A program made the translations under genes and the position numbers. Under the pieces are notes generated by a model, which worked only from the letters and a program-made list of their open reading frames with translations, had not been told where the DNA came from and made no database searches. Positions 51,980 through 61,576 of a DNA stretch of 64,000 nt are shown here, piece after piece. Numbering within the stretch: the stretch's first letter is position 1; each line of letters starts with the position of its first letter. This DNA is from Pseudovibrio sp. Alg231-02 (GTDB lineage Bacteria; Pseudomonadota; Alphaproteobacteria; Rhizobiales; Stappiaceae): contig NZ_FREX01000006.1 of assembly GCF_900143565.1 (NCBI RefSeq), positions 273,024 through 337,023 of the forward strand, written 5' to 3'.

Positions 51980-53926
51980 TCAGGTTTCGTCCGGCGAAGG
52001 CAGCTCTACGTCATTTGAGAGCCAAGTCATTGGCATCGGTACAGAAACTGTCCAGGCCTTAGGATCATCCGCGTCTATCTCTACGTCGCCGTCGAGGTTT
52101 TCATAAGGCTCTTCTGCCTCCAGCTCCCTAATGAAGGAATGGTAGAGTTCAAACTCGGGGTCGCGATTGCTCTCTTCGTTGGAAGACAAGGTATCCGAAG
52201 GATTATTGGCATGAAACATCGGCACATCGTCATCGGGTGACGTATGACCTGTCAGTTGAAAATAAAGAATCCGGCGAGCATAGTCAGGGTTCACTGGCAC
52301 GGTGACCATGGCCCCTCCCGCACGGAGAAATTCACGAAACAGAGGGTCAGGATCGCTGAGTGCCATTGTTTCGAGCCATTTTTCTTTGCGCCCCCAATAA
52401 TAGGGCAGTAACTCATATGTCATCAGGTCCCAGTCAAAGCCCTTTTCGAGCAACTCGACATCCTTCGCCAATGCTTCAGCATTGTCGAGGTGAACACGTG
52501 GGAAGTTATCAGGGGGAGCGCCTTCGGGGTTGTGTAAAATCCCTGGGGCGTGGTCAAAAGTATGACCGGTCCATGTCGTGATGCAACCTTTCTTTAATTC
52601 TATACGCTCGGTTTGGCGGTTGATTGCAGGTGGTTGGCCTGTAATCTGGAATCCTCCACGCGTCTCAAGCTCGGCCAGAGTTTCTTCGTAGTCAGACCTT
52701 TGTTTATGAAAAGCCGCCATGATGGCGTCATAGGTTTCCATCTGCCACTTCCGGAACTCCTGTGCCAGAAGTTTGCACTTAATGCGCACAGCCGCATAAA
52801 CTCCATAACAACCGTAGTCTCCATCCGGAAGGGCATCGAACTGGGCACCAATTGGTACCTTACCAATGTCGCCGGCCACGGCATCAGGATCATAATTGAC
52901 GATAACGGGATCAGCGCCGTTTTTTGTTTCAACTGAGAAATATGTTTTGCCCACAATGATATCTAGATCGGATTTACGCACCTCCGCGCCGTTTCGAAAG
53001 TTCATCCATAAGAACCGAGAGACTCCGTCGATCTTATGCGCACGATATCCTTTTGGAACGTCAACCTGACTTGGGGTGATGACAAAATGTGAAGTTAGCT
53101 CCCGAAACTCGCGATTTATATGTTTGGTAACATACGAAAACCTGGCAGGTGGTGGCTTCACTCCTCCTGCCTCAACCCGGCCAACCAGTCCACGCCAGTT
53201 CCCGCGATTAATCATCGCAGGAGTGAGTTTCTTGCCGTTGTGATTGGGGTATTCTGGCTCTGCTGGCACATCCTGCTGATGCTGGCGTGCTTGCGACATA
53301 ATCCAGAACGCCGCTGGCTCAGGAACGTAGAAGCGATAGAATAGTCGCAAACCATAGTTGAATACCTTTAATCGCGAGACTTGATCGATCCAAAAATAAA
53401 GACCTGAGCGGTTCTCACCATCGTCATTCGCAAAGCGGTTTAGGTTGCGTTCTTCGAACTCCTCGACAAGTCTGGCACTTCTCTCATCAAAACTCTTCTC
53501 GGTAATGCGCTTGACGGCGCGCTCCACCACTTCACGAGCGTATTGTGTGCTTGTAACAGAGGTCTCTGTCTGACTGTTTGTCTGGCTGAAGTCAAAATAA
53601 GCACTCGCTGAAATCGGCCCAAAAGAAGTTGATACTTCCGCCCCGGCTCCAAAACTGGTCTCGGACAGGATCATCTTTTGGGTTTCGTTCGTCAGCTCGA
53701 ACCGATCATTAGTCTTACGCTCGCTCTCTTCTTCGGAGATTCGCTCAAAACGGCTAATAATCTCACTCTCTTCCCTACGTAGGGAGCGCGTGCTTCGCTC
53801 GAAATGCTCTCCGGCCATTATTGTGCGGATGTCTGCGAGTTCGGCAGTGCGATAGCCAAGAAGGTTTTGCTTGACGACATGAAGATCGCCGATGAAAGGT
53901 GTAACACGACGGGGTACAGACGACAT
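51980..53926 (-). CDS. Unknown 648-residue protein with a charged coiled region and alternating-strand segment (operon gene 2)
   Basis: No signal peptide. Residues about 40-90 are highly charged and probably helical (REESEIISRFERISEEESER). Residues about 90-115 are glycine/serine-rich with alternating hydrophobics (GAGAEVSTSFGPISASAYFD), followed by QYAREVVERAVKRITEKSFD. Late landmarks are GCITTWTGHTFD, YYWGRKEKWLETMALSDPDP near 509, and a closing WTVSVPMPMTWLSNDVELP. I have met similar closing patterns in long uncharacterised bacterial proteins but cannot name a family. The ATG at 53926 has GAGGAAAAG upstream; gene 1 ends 9 bp before. Confidence 0.6.
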   Translation of the reverse strand: MSSVPRRVTPFIGDLHVVKQNLLGYRTAELADIRTIMAGEHFERSTRSLRREESEIISRFERISEEESERKTNDRFELTNETQKMILSETSFGAGAEVSTSFGPISASAYFDFSQTNSQTETSVTSTQYAREVVERAVKRITEKSFDERSARLVEEFEERNLNRFANDDGENRSGLYFWIDQVSRLKVFNYGLRLFYRFYVPEPAAFWIMSQARQHQQDVPAEPEYPNHNGKKLTPAMINRGNWRGLVGRVEAGGVKPPPARFSYVTKHINREFRELTSHFVITPSQVDVPKGYRAHKIDGVSRFLWMNFRNGAEVRKSDLDIIVGKTYFSVETKNGADPVIVNYDPDAVAGDIGKVPIGAQFDALPDGDYGCYGVYAAVRIKCKLLAQEFRKWQMETYDAIMAAFHKQRSDYEETLAELETRGGFQITGQPPAINRQTERIELKKGCITTWTGHTFDHAPGILHNPEGAPPDNFPRVHLDNAEALAKDVELLEKGFDWDLMTYELLPYYWGRKEKWLETMALSDPDPLFREFLRAGGAMVTVPVNPDYARRILYFQLTGHTSPDDDVPMFHANNPSDTLSSNEESNRDPEFELYHSFIRELEAEEPYENLDGDVEIDADDPKAWTVSVPMPMTWLSNDVELPSPDET

Positions 53927-53935
53927 AACTTTTCC

Positions 53936-55033
53936 TCAATCTAGCTGCACGGTTCGCTTAACCAATACGGCACCGCGCATTGTCAGTTCTGATCGGATCG
54001 ACAAGCGCTGTCGCTCCAGCTCGAGTTTTTCAATCTGCTCGTCGATGTCGGCATCAACTTCATCTGGCAGTTGGTTGAGCCAAACAATGCCGGCGGAGGT
54101 CAATAAATTTGAGGCATCATCACTGAGCGTTGCCGCCTTCAATCGAGATGTGGATGGGAACTCGCCGGTGCTCGCAGGTTTCGGTTCTCGGATTTGATCA
54201 CCGGAAAAGACTTTTCCAGTTACAACCGGCGGCAAGAGTGCATCGACTTGCTCCAACTCGTTCTGCGCTTTAACCAACGCTACAATATCATGGTCAATCT
54301 GAGTGATACGCTCACGCCGAGCAACGTTCTTCATTTCTGTGTCATCGACGCTGTCTACTGGTAACGGACCAGGCTGCGGCGGCAAAGTATTCGGCACTCC
54401 GATGGGGATTGCTGTGAAACGTACGGTTTGCTCACCGTCCTGCGTATTCAGTGCCAGGTGCAACGCAGTAAAGAGCCTTAACCAGAAGAAGATCGAAGAA
54501 CGCACACGGGCATCGCTGTCTTGTAATGCCGTCAACGCATAGAGTGTGGACCAAAGCGAGGATTGCAACATGTCGGCTTCGTTTGAGCCAAGCCAGTCAC
54601 TCAGGTCTTCGGTAGACGCCTGTGCTGAGGCAATCAAGGCTGCTGCACCACGAACCCACGTGGCGTTGGGTGAAAGTGGTAATAGAGGGCCTTCGGCCAA
54701 TACAAGGTGGCGCAATGACGACTCTGCTCGTCGTAATTGTTGCCATTCAGCTTTGCGAGTAAAGGCCTCATCTGACGAACGTAGCTCTACTGACCGATCT
54801 ATAAGTGCACGGCGACGTGTCTCGTAGTCGCTGCCAGAGGAAACATTGATAGAAGCAAAAAAACTACGTTCTGCCTCCGGATCTGTGATGAGCTGAGCAT
54901 CTGGACTAGAACCGACGGAAAGATCTGGAAAAAACTCAGCTAAAACATTGAGGAAGTTAGCTTGCTCCAAATCGGGTGGTGAGTATTTTGGTGCCCTAAG
55001 CGATGCGAATTTGAATACATTTCGTGAACTCAT
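53936..55033 (-). CDS. Unknown 365-residue protein (operon gene 1)
   Basis: First gene of the five-gene operon; the start at 55033 has GGAG six bases upstream. No signal peptide or membrane span is clear. Residues about 170-195 form a hydrophobic helical stretch (SSIFFWLRLFTALHLALN). A charged coiled coil is likely near the end (DADIDEQIEKLELERQRLSI). I do not recognise a family. Close spacing to gene 2 (9 bp) implies a shared job, perhaps as an adaptor of the larger proteins. Confidence 0.6.
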   Translation of the reverse strand: MSSRNVFKFASLRAPKYSPPDLEQANFLNVLAEFFPDLSVGSSPDAQLITDPEAERSFFASINVSSGSDYETRRRALIDRSVELRSSDEAFTRKAEWQQLRRAESSLRHLVLAEGPLLPLSPNATWVRGAAALIASAQASTEDLSDWLGSNEADMLQSSLWSTLYALTALQDSDARVRSSIFFWLRLFTALHLALNTQDGEQTVRFTAIPIGVPNTLPPQPGPLPVDSVDDTEMKNVARRERITQIDHDIVALVKAQNELEQVDALLPPVVTGKVFSGDQIREPKPASTGEFPSTSRLKAATLSDDASNLLTSAGIVWLNQLPDEVDADIDEQIEKLELERQRLSIRSELTMRGAVLVKRTVQLD

Positions 55034-55433
55034 TGTCAGCTCCAAGTGGCATCGGGAAATACAGGATCGGTGAAATAAGATTTACTGGTGGCGACGCTGC
55101 GCAAGTCGTCTGAGGTAATTCTCATCGTGTCAAATCTGATACAACTTAGGAGGATCAGGTCTCCTCGCGGAGGTGACTTCTCTTCGTAGCATTCTACCTT
55201 CTCCAAGTTTTGGATTTTGGTAATCGTGCGTTAGCAGCTGTTCAAACCATGCAGATCAACTGTGCAGACGGAATAGGTGGCACATTAAAGACTTGCTAAA
55301 ACTAATTCTTGGACAAAGCGGCACTGGAAAGAGCAAAAACTAAGACAGAACGGCATAAACACTTTCTTTGCCACCCTGCCAAAATGTGTAATTGTTATCG
55401 AAGAGCAACTTCTGAATGAGGCAATTAGGTGCC
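55034..55433. other. Divergent promoter region between the unknown operon and the AraC gene
   Basis: 400 bp without a gene. It must contain both promoters, and the AraC-type regulator may bind here. I see no clear inverted or direct repeat. Confidence 0.5.
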
Positions 55434-56381
55434 ATGGAGCAAAAACAATTCTTTTCTAGTGATATCAAAGCTGTTTTGCGCCGACAGGCGATTGAAGAGA
55501 TCTTCGAGTCGCATTTGAAGATGAGTATTGATCTGCCTGAACAAGTACCGGCTACTATGCGACTTAGTGCATATTCCTGTTCTCAATTGAACCTATTATC
55601 AATTTCCGGGACCCCGGCTCAGGCAACTCGTAGTGTCAACCAAACCTTTCAATCTCCAGACGACCTTGTTCTATGTGTCACTTATGCTGCAGATGTTTGC
55701 ATCAAAACAAGTCGTAGCGCTGAGCAAGTTTTTCAGTCGGGAGATGCGCATGTGTGGAAGGCAGACAAAGAATTTTTGTGCAAAGTCAACAAGAACTTCA
55801 CGACAACTATGATTGGTGTTCCAACTCATTTGATCGAAGGATACGGCATTGACCCTCAACAGATCCTTGACCAGGGTGGAATAGCATCTTCTGCCGAGCT
55901 GCGACTTGCCGCCAGGTACTCTCGGATCTTAATTGACGAATCTGAACATCTAGGAATGGAAACTGCGGCGCAGACAGTTTCACATTTGCACGATCTGATC
56001 ACTTTTGCTCTTGCTCGCGAAAAAGACAGGCTCCACATGGACATCTCAGATAGTGCACGTGCGGCACGATTTGTGTCCTTGAAGAAAGATATTAGCTCTC
56101 ATTTGCTAGATGAAAACCTAAATGCTGCATCAATTGCTGCACGCCATGGGATAAGCCAGCGCTACTTAAGAGATATTTTTGCTTCCGAGCAAACCAGTTT
56201 CAGCAAATATGTCTTGGAACAGAAACTAAGGTTAGCTCATAGAAAACTTTCTGATCCGAAACTGAGGCAATTAAATATTAGCGTTATTGCATATGGGTGC
56301 GGATTTGGAGATTTGTCCTATTTTACTCGTTCTTTTAAACGCCTATACGGAGCCACTCCGTCCGATGTGCGGAACCGGTAG
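55434..56381 (+). CDS. AraC-family transcriptional regulator
   Basis: A 315-residue regulator. The C-terminal 100 residues hold two helix-turn-helix units (LNAASIAARHGISQRYLRDI and CGFGDLSYFTRSFKRLYGAT PSDV-type). The N-terminal 200 residues resemble the AraC-binding-like (cupin-like ligand) domain, with no recognisable ligand. The start at 55434 (MEQKQFF) has a weak AGG site; 55416 is an alternative start. It is divergent from the five-gene operon and probably regulates it. Confidence 0.85.
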   Translation: MEQKQFFSSDIKAVLRRQAIEEIFESHLKMSIDLPEQVPATMRLSAYSCSQLNLLSISGTPAQATRSVNQTFQSPDDLVLCVTYAADVCIKTSRSAEQVFQSGDAHVWKADKEFLCKVNKNFTTTMIGVPTHLIEGYGIDPQQILDQGGIASSAELRLAARYSRILIDESEHLGMETAAQTVSHLHDLITFALAREKDRLHMDISDSARAARFVSLKKDISSHLLDENLNAASIAARHGISQRYLRDIFASEQTSFSKYVLEQKLRLAHRKLSDPKLRQLNISVIAYGCGFGDLSYFTRSFKRLYGATPSDVRNR

Positions 56382-56452
56382 TCAATTTATCTCTGTTACA
56401 AAAATTAACTGTTTTTTGCTATGAGGCTCATTCAACATCGCTTTGATTTGAC

Positions 56453-56494
56453 AAGGGAGTGTTTTGGCCCATGATCACGACGACAGGAGTGAGA
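56453..56494 (+). mobile_element. Isolated terminus of the IS3-family element
   Basis: 26 bp at 56453-56478 (AAGGGAGTGTTTTGGCCCAT onward) are identical to the orfA-side end of the element at 39057-40476, and a further AGGAGTGA matches shortly after. No transposase or second end is present nearby, so it is a relic. Confidence 0.8.
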
Positions 56495-56581
56495 CATGAG
56501 GTAGAACGGCATGCTACATGAATGGCTGTTTAGAGAATTGCAGGCCCGTCATGAAGATAGCTAACGACGCTTCTGGATGAA

Positions 56582-56688
56582 TTAGCTCAACCCTTGATGG
56601 AAACACGCGAATGGCCGCAGTTGGCCCGAAATTCTAGCCATTCCTGACGCGTCGCGCGTGACCATAAGCTGACATTTGCTTCGATGCG
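56582..56688 (+). repeat. Dispersed intergenic repeat, copy 2 (fullest)
   Basis: Contains both the part seen in copy 3 (TAGCTCAACCC... ACACGCGAATGGCCGCAG TTGGCCC) and the part seen in copy 1 (CTAGCCATTCCTGAC ... GACCATAAGCTGACATTTGC). About 107 bp. Confidence 0.6.
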
Positions 56689-57003
56689 ATAATTTCCTTG
56701 ACCTGAATAGGCTTCAACTTTGAGGTGTCCTCATCTAACTTTATACTGAAGTCAGAAAGCACGTGTTCGGTGAACTGAAATAAACACCGTATTCGCAAGT
56801 TCAACATTCACTATGACTGAGGACACTCAGGTAACTCATGGACCATGAGGCTTCACAGGCAGTTATGCTTTGCAATCTGATGTTTGCCAACAAGGGGTGA
56901 ACTGTCTGCATAAAGAACACTCCGGTCACTTTACTCAAGTGTTGAATGGTTTAACCGTCGGTCTGTGGAAGTGCAAAATCTAAGAGAAGGAACAAAACGC
57001 TCT

Positions 57004-58383
57004 TTAGCTATGATCAACGAGATGTTTTGCTAGCATTGGTACGATCTCATTTCTCATTATCTTGAGTGGGTTAATTTGGCGGGAGCGGCCGAAATTTCTA
57101 CTGGTGAAAACAGCGATTGTGCTTAGTTTAGGTATTACAAACAGGAACTGCCCGCCGCTACCTTGTGCTTGAAAACTTTCGAAAAGTACCTCTCCTACTT
57201 TAAATTCATGCTTCCACCAAAGATAACCATAGTTTGGGAAACCAAGGCGTTTCTCTGTGGTTTTGGTGTGCACATCAGTGGAGCGAATGACCCAATCAGG
57301 CGAAACGATTTGTCTGCCCTCCCATGATCCCATGTCCAGGTAGAGCTGACCTAGCTTGCCAAGATCCCGACTTGTGAGCTGGATACGATATGGAACATCT
57401 GGCCTCCCCTCCAGACGATGGGTCCATTTATAATTCTTAATGCCCAGATGTTCAAATAAATAGACTTTAGCAAACTCGTCAAGCGGCATACCGCTTGCGT
57501 TGACTATTGCCTGCCGAAGAGCAATCTCGCCAATACTGGAATATGAGAATTGCTGACCTGGCTTGTTTTTTAACTCAAGCGAAAGAAGCTGACGAACCCA
57601 ATCTTCGTCACTTTGGTACAACCTGTTTTCGTTGCCGGGAGACCGTTTGTCCCAATCATTTGCATCCAGGCCTGATTGCATTGTCAGTAAATGCTCAAGT
57701 GTAATGGTTGCTTTTGGGGGATCTGATTTGAATATGTCAGCATATTCTGGCAGATACATTGCAATGGGATCTTTCACACTTGTGAAGAACCCTTGCTGGA
57801 TTGCTATGCCGACAAGAATAGAAGTTATGGACTTATTCGCGGAACGTAAATCATTTAAACTATCAATGGTATGCTCGTAAAAATACTCTTCAACAATTAC
57901 CCTGTTGTTCTTGATTAAAACAAAACTGTGTTGCCACTTGAAATCTGGATCATTCACAAAACGTTCGACAATTGTTTTCAGTCTTTGCTGACTGATGCCT
58001 TCACTCGCTGCTTCTCCGATCCACCAGCCGTCTGTTCGTATAGTTGGTAGGGTATAAGTATAAGCATAGTCGCTAAAATACGAATGCGACCGCGCTACGC
58101 TAAAGTCATACCAATAGAGGCCAAATCCGATCATGAACGCAATCATGGTTTTAGAAGAAATTAAAATCGTGGTCCAATAGCTTGAAATAGGGCGGAATAA
58201 ATCCCGCTTCACCAAAGAAATCAGAAGCGTGAGCAGCACGACCCCTGCTGCATAAATCAATAAAAAACTCGCAAGATTCAAATAGGTCTGCATTCCTCTG
58301 GCCTCCGTAATCAGCGGGATCAGAAGTGTGCATATGGAAACCCCAAGAGCGGTCCATACGATTGATTTTTTGAGATCAGACAT
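57004..58383 (-). CDS. Membrane-anchored serine hydrolase of the beta-lactamase (class C-like) family
   Basis: A 459-residue protein with three predicted N-terminal membrane spans (about 10-25, 35-57 and 75-92) followed by a periplasmic beta-lactamase/esterase domain. Visible motifs are SANK (181-184, the SxxK nucleophile pair), YSS (281-283, the general-base tyrosine) and QGSGGQFLFVIP late in the chain, where the third motif is expected. Relatives include 6-aminohexanoate-dimer hydrolases and EstB-type esterases; antibiotic hydrolysis is not implied. Nothing around it suggests a pathway. Confidence 0.85.
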   Translation of the reverse strand: MSDLKKSIVWTALGVSICTLLIPLITEARGMQTYLNLASFLLIYAAGVVLLTLLISLVKRDLFRPISSYWTTILISSKTMIAFMIGFGLYWYDFSVARSHSYFSDYAYTYTLPTIRTDGWWIGEAASEGISQQRLKTIVERFVNDPDFKWQHSFVLIKNNRVIVEEYFYEHTIDSLNDLRSANKSITSILVGIAIQQGFFTSVKDPIAMYLPEYADIFKSDPPKATITLEHLLTMQSGLDANDWDKRSPGNENRLYQSDEDWVRQLLSLELKNKPGQQFSYSSIGEIALRQAIVNASGMPLDEFAKVYLFEHLGIKNYKWTHRLEGRPDVPYRIQLTSRDLGKLGQLYLDMGSWEGRQIVSPDWVIRSTDVHTKTTEKRLGFPNYGYLWWKHEFKVGEVLFESFQAQGSGGQFLFVIPKLSTIAVFTSRNFGRSRQINPLKIMRNEIVPMLAKHLVDHS

Positions 58384-58662
58384 AAGCTAAAAAGTTCCAA
58401 AGCATGAAGTAAATTATTGCTAATTCAGAGAGGTACCCGCTTCCTGCTCAGGTTTCTCTGTAAAGTGAATGGTCGTTCAGAAAGCACTGTTCTGAGTAAG
58501 CTGAAGGGGCAAAATGGATAGTGCAGTAGAGTTTCATTTGCAGGCGAGCAAATACTTTTTCGGCACCGCCTGAGACCGCTCAAAGAAACCATCAAGCCTT
58601 TCGGTAGAGCCAGAGCAAAACCTTATCTGCGTCCGCGAAGGTAAAATGTATGGGGGTAGAGT

Positions 58663-59826
58663 TTAATGCCCATTGCATTGGCTTAATGGGCTTTCTTCAA
58701 TACTGCTCTCAGCACGGTTTTCGGGGTTCTCTGGCAGCTCAGAATTTTCAAACCGAATGACAATTCGACCGCGGGTTCTATGCGAGGTCAGAACTCCAAT
58801 TGCATCTTGAATCCGCTTTAAATTGAATGGTACTTCCATCTCAATTGGTGAGTGGATCTTGTGTTCCGAAGCAAATTGCATTGCATCCTGAGCAACATGT
58901 CTGGGTAGGGTTGCACAGAATTTATAACGGGGCCCCCGAAAAATGGTCGAGATGCTTCTCCACATCACATGGCAAACACTTTGGAAAAACTCTTTTCGCG
59001 AGAGCTTACGTTCACCTAGATATTGAACTGGGCCAACAACAGTGATGAATTTTCCGCCCAGTTTCAGCCAGCGATATGCGGCTGCCTCATTTCTCAAACC
59101 TCCAACCAAATCAAAAACTTTATCGAAAGTGTTGGCTTTTTCTGCAGTAAACTCAGTACTCTGATAATCCAGAGTATTATCTGCCCCGAGAGTGCGTACA
59201 AGTTTCGCATTTGCAGCGCTACAAACACCTGTCACATAGGCAGATTTGGCTTTGAGTACTTGGACAAGCACTGATCCGATCGCCCCCGAAGCACCAATAA
59301 CCAGACACCGTTCACCTGCCTTGATGTTTGCTGTGCGCAATGCACCCCAAGCAACACAGGCTGACAGCATGATTGCCGCAGCTGCTACATGAGACATGTT
59401 TGAAGGTTTGAGCATCACATAACGCGCAGAAACACATCTATATGTAGCCCATGAACCATTTTCTCCAGATTCATTCGGGATGACCACAACTTCGTCTCCC
59501 AGCTTGAACTGTTTAATAGAACTTCCAATCGCGACGACAATCCCAGAAACAGAAGACCCCATTATGTGAGGGTTATTTACTGAAATATTTTTGGGAGCAT
59601 AAAATCGGCCAAGTGCAGTGCCTTGGGCTGCATAGATTTCATCAATATGCATTGAAGATGCAATCAATTGAATTGCCACCTGATTTTTAGCCGGTCGAGG
59701 AACAGGCAACGTAAGTAACTTCAGTTCATTCGCGACCTGACCGATTTGCGGCTGCTTCGTCAGGGCGATAGCAGAGACCTTTGTGGTGTTGTGGTAGGTT
59801 ACCGAACTCTCGAGTTGTTCTTTCAA
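58663..59826 (-). CDS. MDR-family NAD(P)-dependent quinone oxidoreductase / alcohol dehydrogenase-like protein
   Basis: A 387-residue medium-chain dehydrogenase/reductase. The GroES-like N-terminal half has NPHIMGSSVSGIVVAIGSSI KQFKLGDEV, and the Rossmann half has CLVIGASGAIGSVLVQVLKA. The structural zinc cysteines are absent, so it is a zinc-free quinone-reductase-like type. The last about 25 residues are polar and poorly conserved. It is divergent from the TetR gene at 60058, and the ACCGA-N3-TCGGT operator lies between them, suggesting control by that repressor. Confidence 0.85.
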   Translation of the reverse strand: MKEQLESSVTYHNTTKVSAIALTKQPQIGQVANELKLLTLPVPRPAKNQVAIQLIASSMHIDEIYAAQGTALGRFYAPKNISVNNPHIMGSSVSGIVVAIGSSIKQFKLGDEVVVIPNESGENGSWATYRCVSARYVMLKPSNMSHVAAAAIMLSACVAWGALRTANIKAGERCLVIGASGAIGSVLVQVLKAKSAYVTGVCSAANAKLVRTLGADNTLDYQSTEFTAEKANTFDKVFDLVGGLRNEAAAYRWLKLGGKFITVVGPVQYLGERKLSRKEFFQSVCHVMWRSISTIFRGPRYKFCATLPRHVAQDAMQFASEHKIHSPIEMEVPFNLKRIQDAIGVLTSHRTRGRIVIRFENSELPENPENRAESSIEESPLSQCNGH

Positions 59827-60029
59827 TTGCGCAACTCCTTAAAAATCAAAGACACTGGCATAAGACGAAACTGATAAACTGGAACGTCATTCCAAAATCA
59901 GCGCTCTGGCACAGCATAATTGGGGGAACATGCTGTGCCAGATTTGTGTATCCATCACGTTGAGTAGACAATTTGCTTTGCCCAGTGAGGTAGCCAAGTT
60001 ATAAACCGACCGGAAGTCTGTATATTAAG

Positions 60030-60042
60030 ACCGACGGTCGGT
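60030..60042. promoter_or_regulatory. TetR-type operator (ACCGA-N3-TCGGT), divergent promoter
   Basis: ACCGACGGTCGGT is a perfect palindrome ending 15 bp before the TetR gene start. A half copy, ACCGACC, is at about 60005. The same core recurs in the long hairpin at 61577. Confidence 0.72.
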
Positions 60043-60057
60043 TTCAAGGGGAATTTT

Positions 60058-60768
60058 GTGAAAGCACCAATGCGTAAAAATATGAGCCCTGAAGAACGAC
60101 GTGCCCAGTTGCTGGACTGCGCGCAAATGTTATTTTTCTCCAAAGGCTTCGAAGAAACGACAGTCCAAGATGTTTTGGAGTTCACAGGTGTGTCGAAGGG
60201 GGGATTTTACCATCACTTCAAGTCCAAGGAAGAGTTGTTGTTCGGTGTGTTGGACCGACTAGCTGATGCTGTACTCTCCCAAATGGCAATGGTTGTCGCT
60301 GATGAGGGTGCGTCCGCGACCGACCTCCTGCACAATTTCACACACCTACGGGCAAACTATCTGCGGGAGCATGACTACCCGGGGCAAGTGGAAATATTTC
60401 GCACGATGAATCAAGAGAGAAATCTGGCGTTGTTGGAGCAGTTCAAACGTAGAGTACGCGTTGGTGCTGTACCAATTCTCTCCCAAATCCTCCAAAAAGG
60501 TTGTAAAGAAGGCGTCTTTAAGATCGCCGATCCTGAGACTGCTGCCGAGCTCATTCTTCACATCAGCAACTTTCTTGATTTTGCGCTCTTAAGAGCGATT
60601 GATGCGCGGGGAACCAAAAAGGCAGACTTTGCAGCTGAAAAACTACAGGCAGCAATTGACCTACAATTTCTCACGATCGACAGAACTTTGGGTCTACCTG
60701 ATGGCACAACAAGTTTTGGCTGGCCGGATGCTGTGCATGCGACAATGGAAACTCGTCCAATTGAGTAA
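60058..60768 (+). CDS. TetR/AcrR-family transcriptional regulator
   Basis: A 236-residue regulator. The DNA-binding domain (ERRAQLLDCAQMLFFSKGFE, TTVQDVLEFTGVSKGGFYHH followed by FKSKEEL) is canonical. The start is taken as GTG at 60058 because AAGGGGA sits at proper spacing; the ATG at 60070 is too far from it. It probably represses itself and the divergent oxidoreductase through the operator at 60030. Confidence 0.88.
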   Translation: MKAPMRKNMSPEERRAQLLDCAQMLFFSKGFEETTVQDVLEFTGVSKGGFYHHFKSKEELLFGVLDRLADAVLSQMAMVVADEGASATDLLHNFTHLRANYLREHDYPGQVEIFRTMNQERNLALLEQFKRRVRVGAVPILSQILQKGCKEGVFKIADPETAAELILHISNFLDFALLRAIDARGTKKADFAAEKLQAAIDLQFLTIDRTLGLPDGTTSFGWPDAVHATMETRPIE

Positions 60769-60869
60769 GTGGGCGATTGGCAAAGCGCAGCACTGTTGCA
60801 TCACTGTTTGAGGTGCCGCTCAACTCAGATTTGAAGTATTGGGCCTCAGAAAAAAATGCAAAAGAGTTT

Positions 60870-61460
60870 CTAAGTCATGCATACTTGATTGAGGGCGGGA
60901 TTTCTTATGCGCCAGTCTGAGATATTCAAACGATAAAGGACATGCCTTGCTTTGGGATGTTCTTGGTCGAGCGCCGGATGTAAAAAATCTCCATTTAAGT
61001 CTCGTTTCATTCCCAGACGCTCCATCACCTTTTGTGAAGGGATGTTCGCTGGAATTGTAAAAGCTACAATTTCCTCTAGATCTAGCTCTTCAAATGCAAA
61101 GCGGAGCCACTGTGCTGCTGCTTCAGTGGCGTATCCATTTCCCCAAGCAGATCGTTTAAAGCGCCAACCAATTTCGATGCAAGGATCGAATGGGAGAGGC
61201 TTTCCATAATTTGGAATATTCAATCCGACTGCACCTAGAAACTCTCCAGAACTCTTTAAAGTAACTGGCAGCAATGAAACTCCGTTTTGCGCCTGCGCAG
61301 CTATGGTTCTTTTGATAAAAGCCATCGCTCCCTTGCGGTCCATTACTTGAGCCATGTGCCGCATAACGACTTGATCAGCACTCATGCAGGCGAACGGACC
61401 GAGATCACACTCTTCCCATAACCGATAGGAAAGCCTTTCAGAGGCAATAGGATACTTCAT
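60870..61460 (-). CDS. GNAT-family N-acetyltransferase (RimJ/RimL-like)
   Basis: A 196-residue acetyltransferase starting ASERLSYRLWEECDLGPFAC with the acetyl-CoA region IEIGWRFKRSAWGNGYATEA (R-x-x-G-x-G/A-type) and IPANIPSQKVMERLGMKRDL. It resembles ribosomal-protein or small-molecule acetyltransferases. The perfect hairpin with a TetR operator core lies 117-163 bp upstream of its start. Confidence 0.85.
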   Translation of the reverse strand: MKYPIASERLSYRLWEECDLGPFACMSADQVVMRHMAQVMDRKGAMAFIKRTIAAQAQNGVSLLPVTLKSSGEFLGAVGLNIPNYGKPLPFDPCIEIGWRFKRSAWGNGYATEAAAQWLRFAFEELDLEEIVAFTIPANIPSQKVMERLGMKRDLNGDFLHPALDQEHPKARHVLYRLNISDWRIRNPALNQVCMT

Positions 61461-61576
61461 GTTGGCTCCATGAATTGATTGCTAGGGATAGTTCCACTGT
61501 GCAGGAATAGACGTAAAGTGAACTCCCGAAAGATGGAAACTCAGCATTAAATGCGATTGCAGCAACGAACTGGTTT

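Larger units (their letters stand above)
56382..57003. other. Intergenic region with IS3 terminus relic and dispersed repeat copy 2
   Basis: 620 bp without a plausible gene. It contains an IS3 end at 56453-56494 and the dispersed repeat at 56582-56688. The remaining bases after 56700 look like decayed sequence. Confidence 0.5.
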
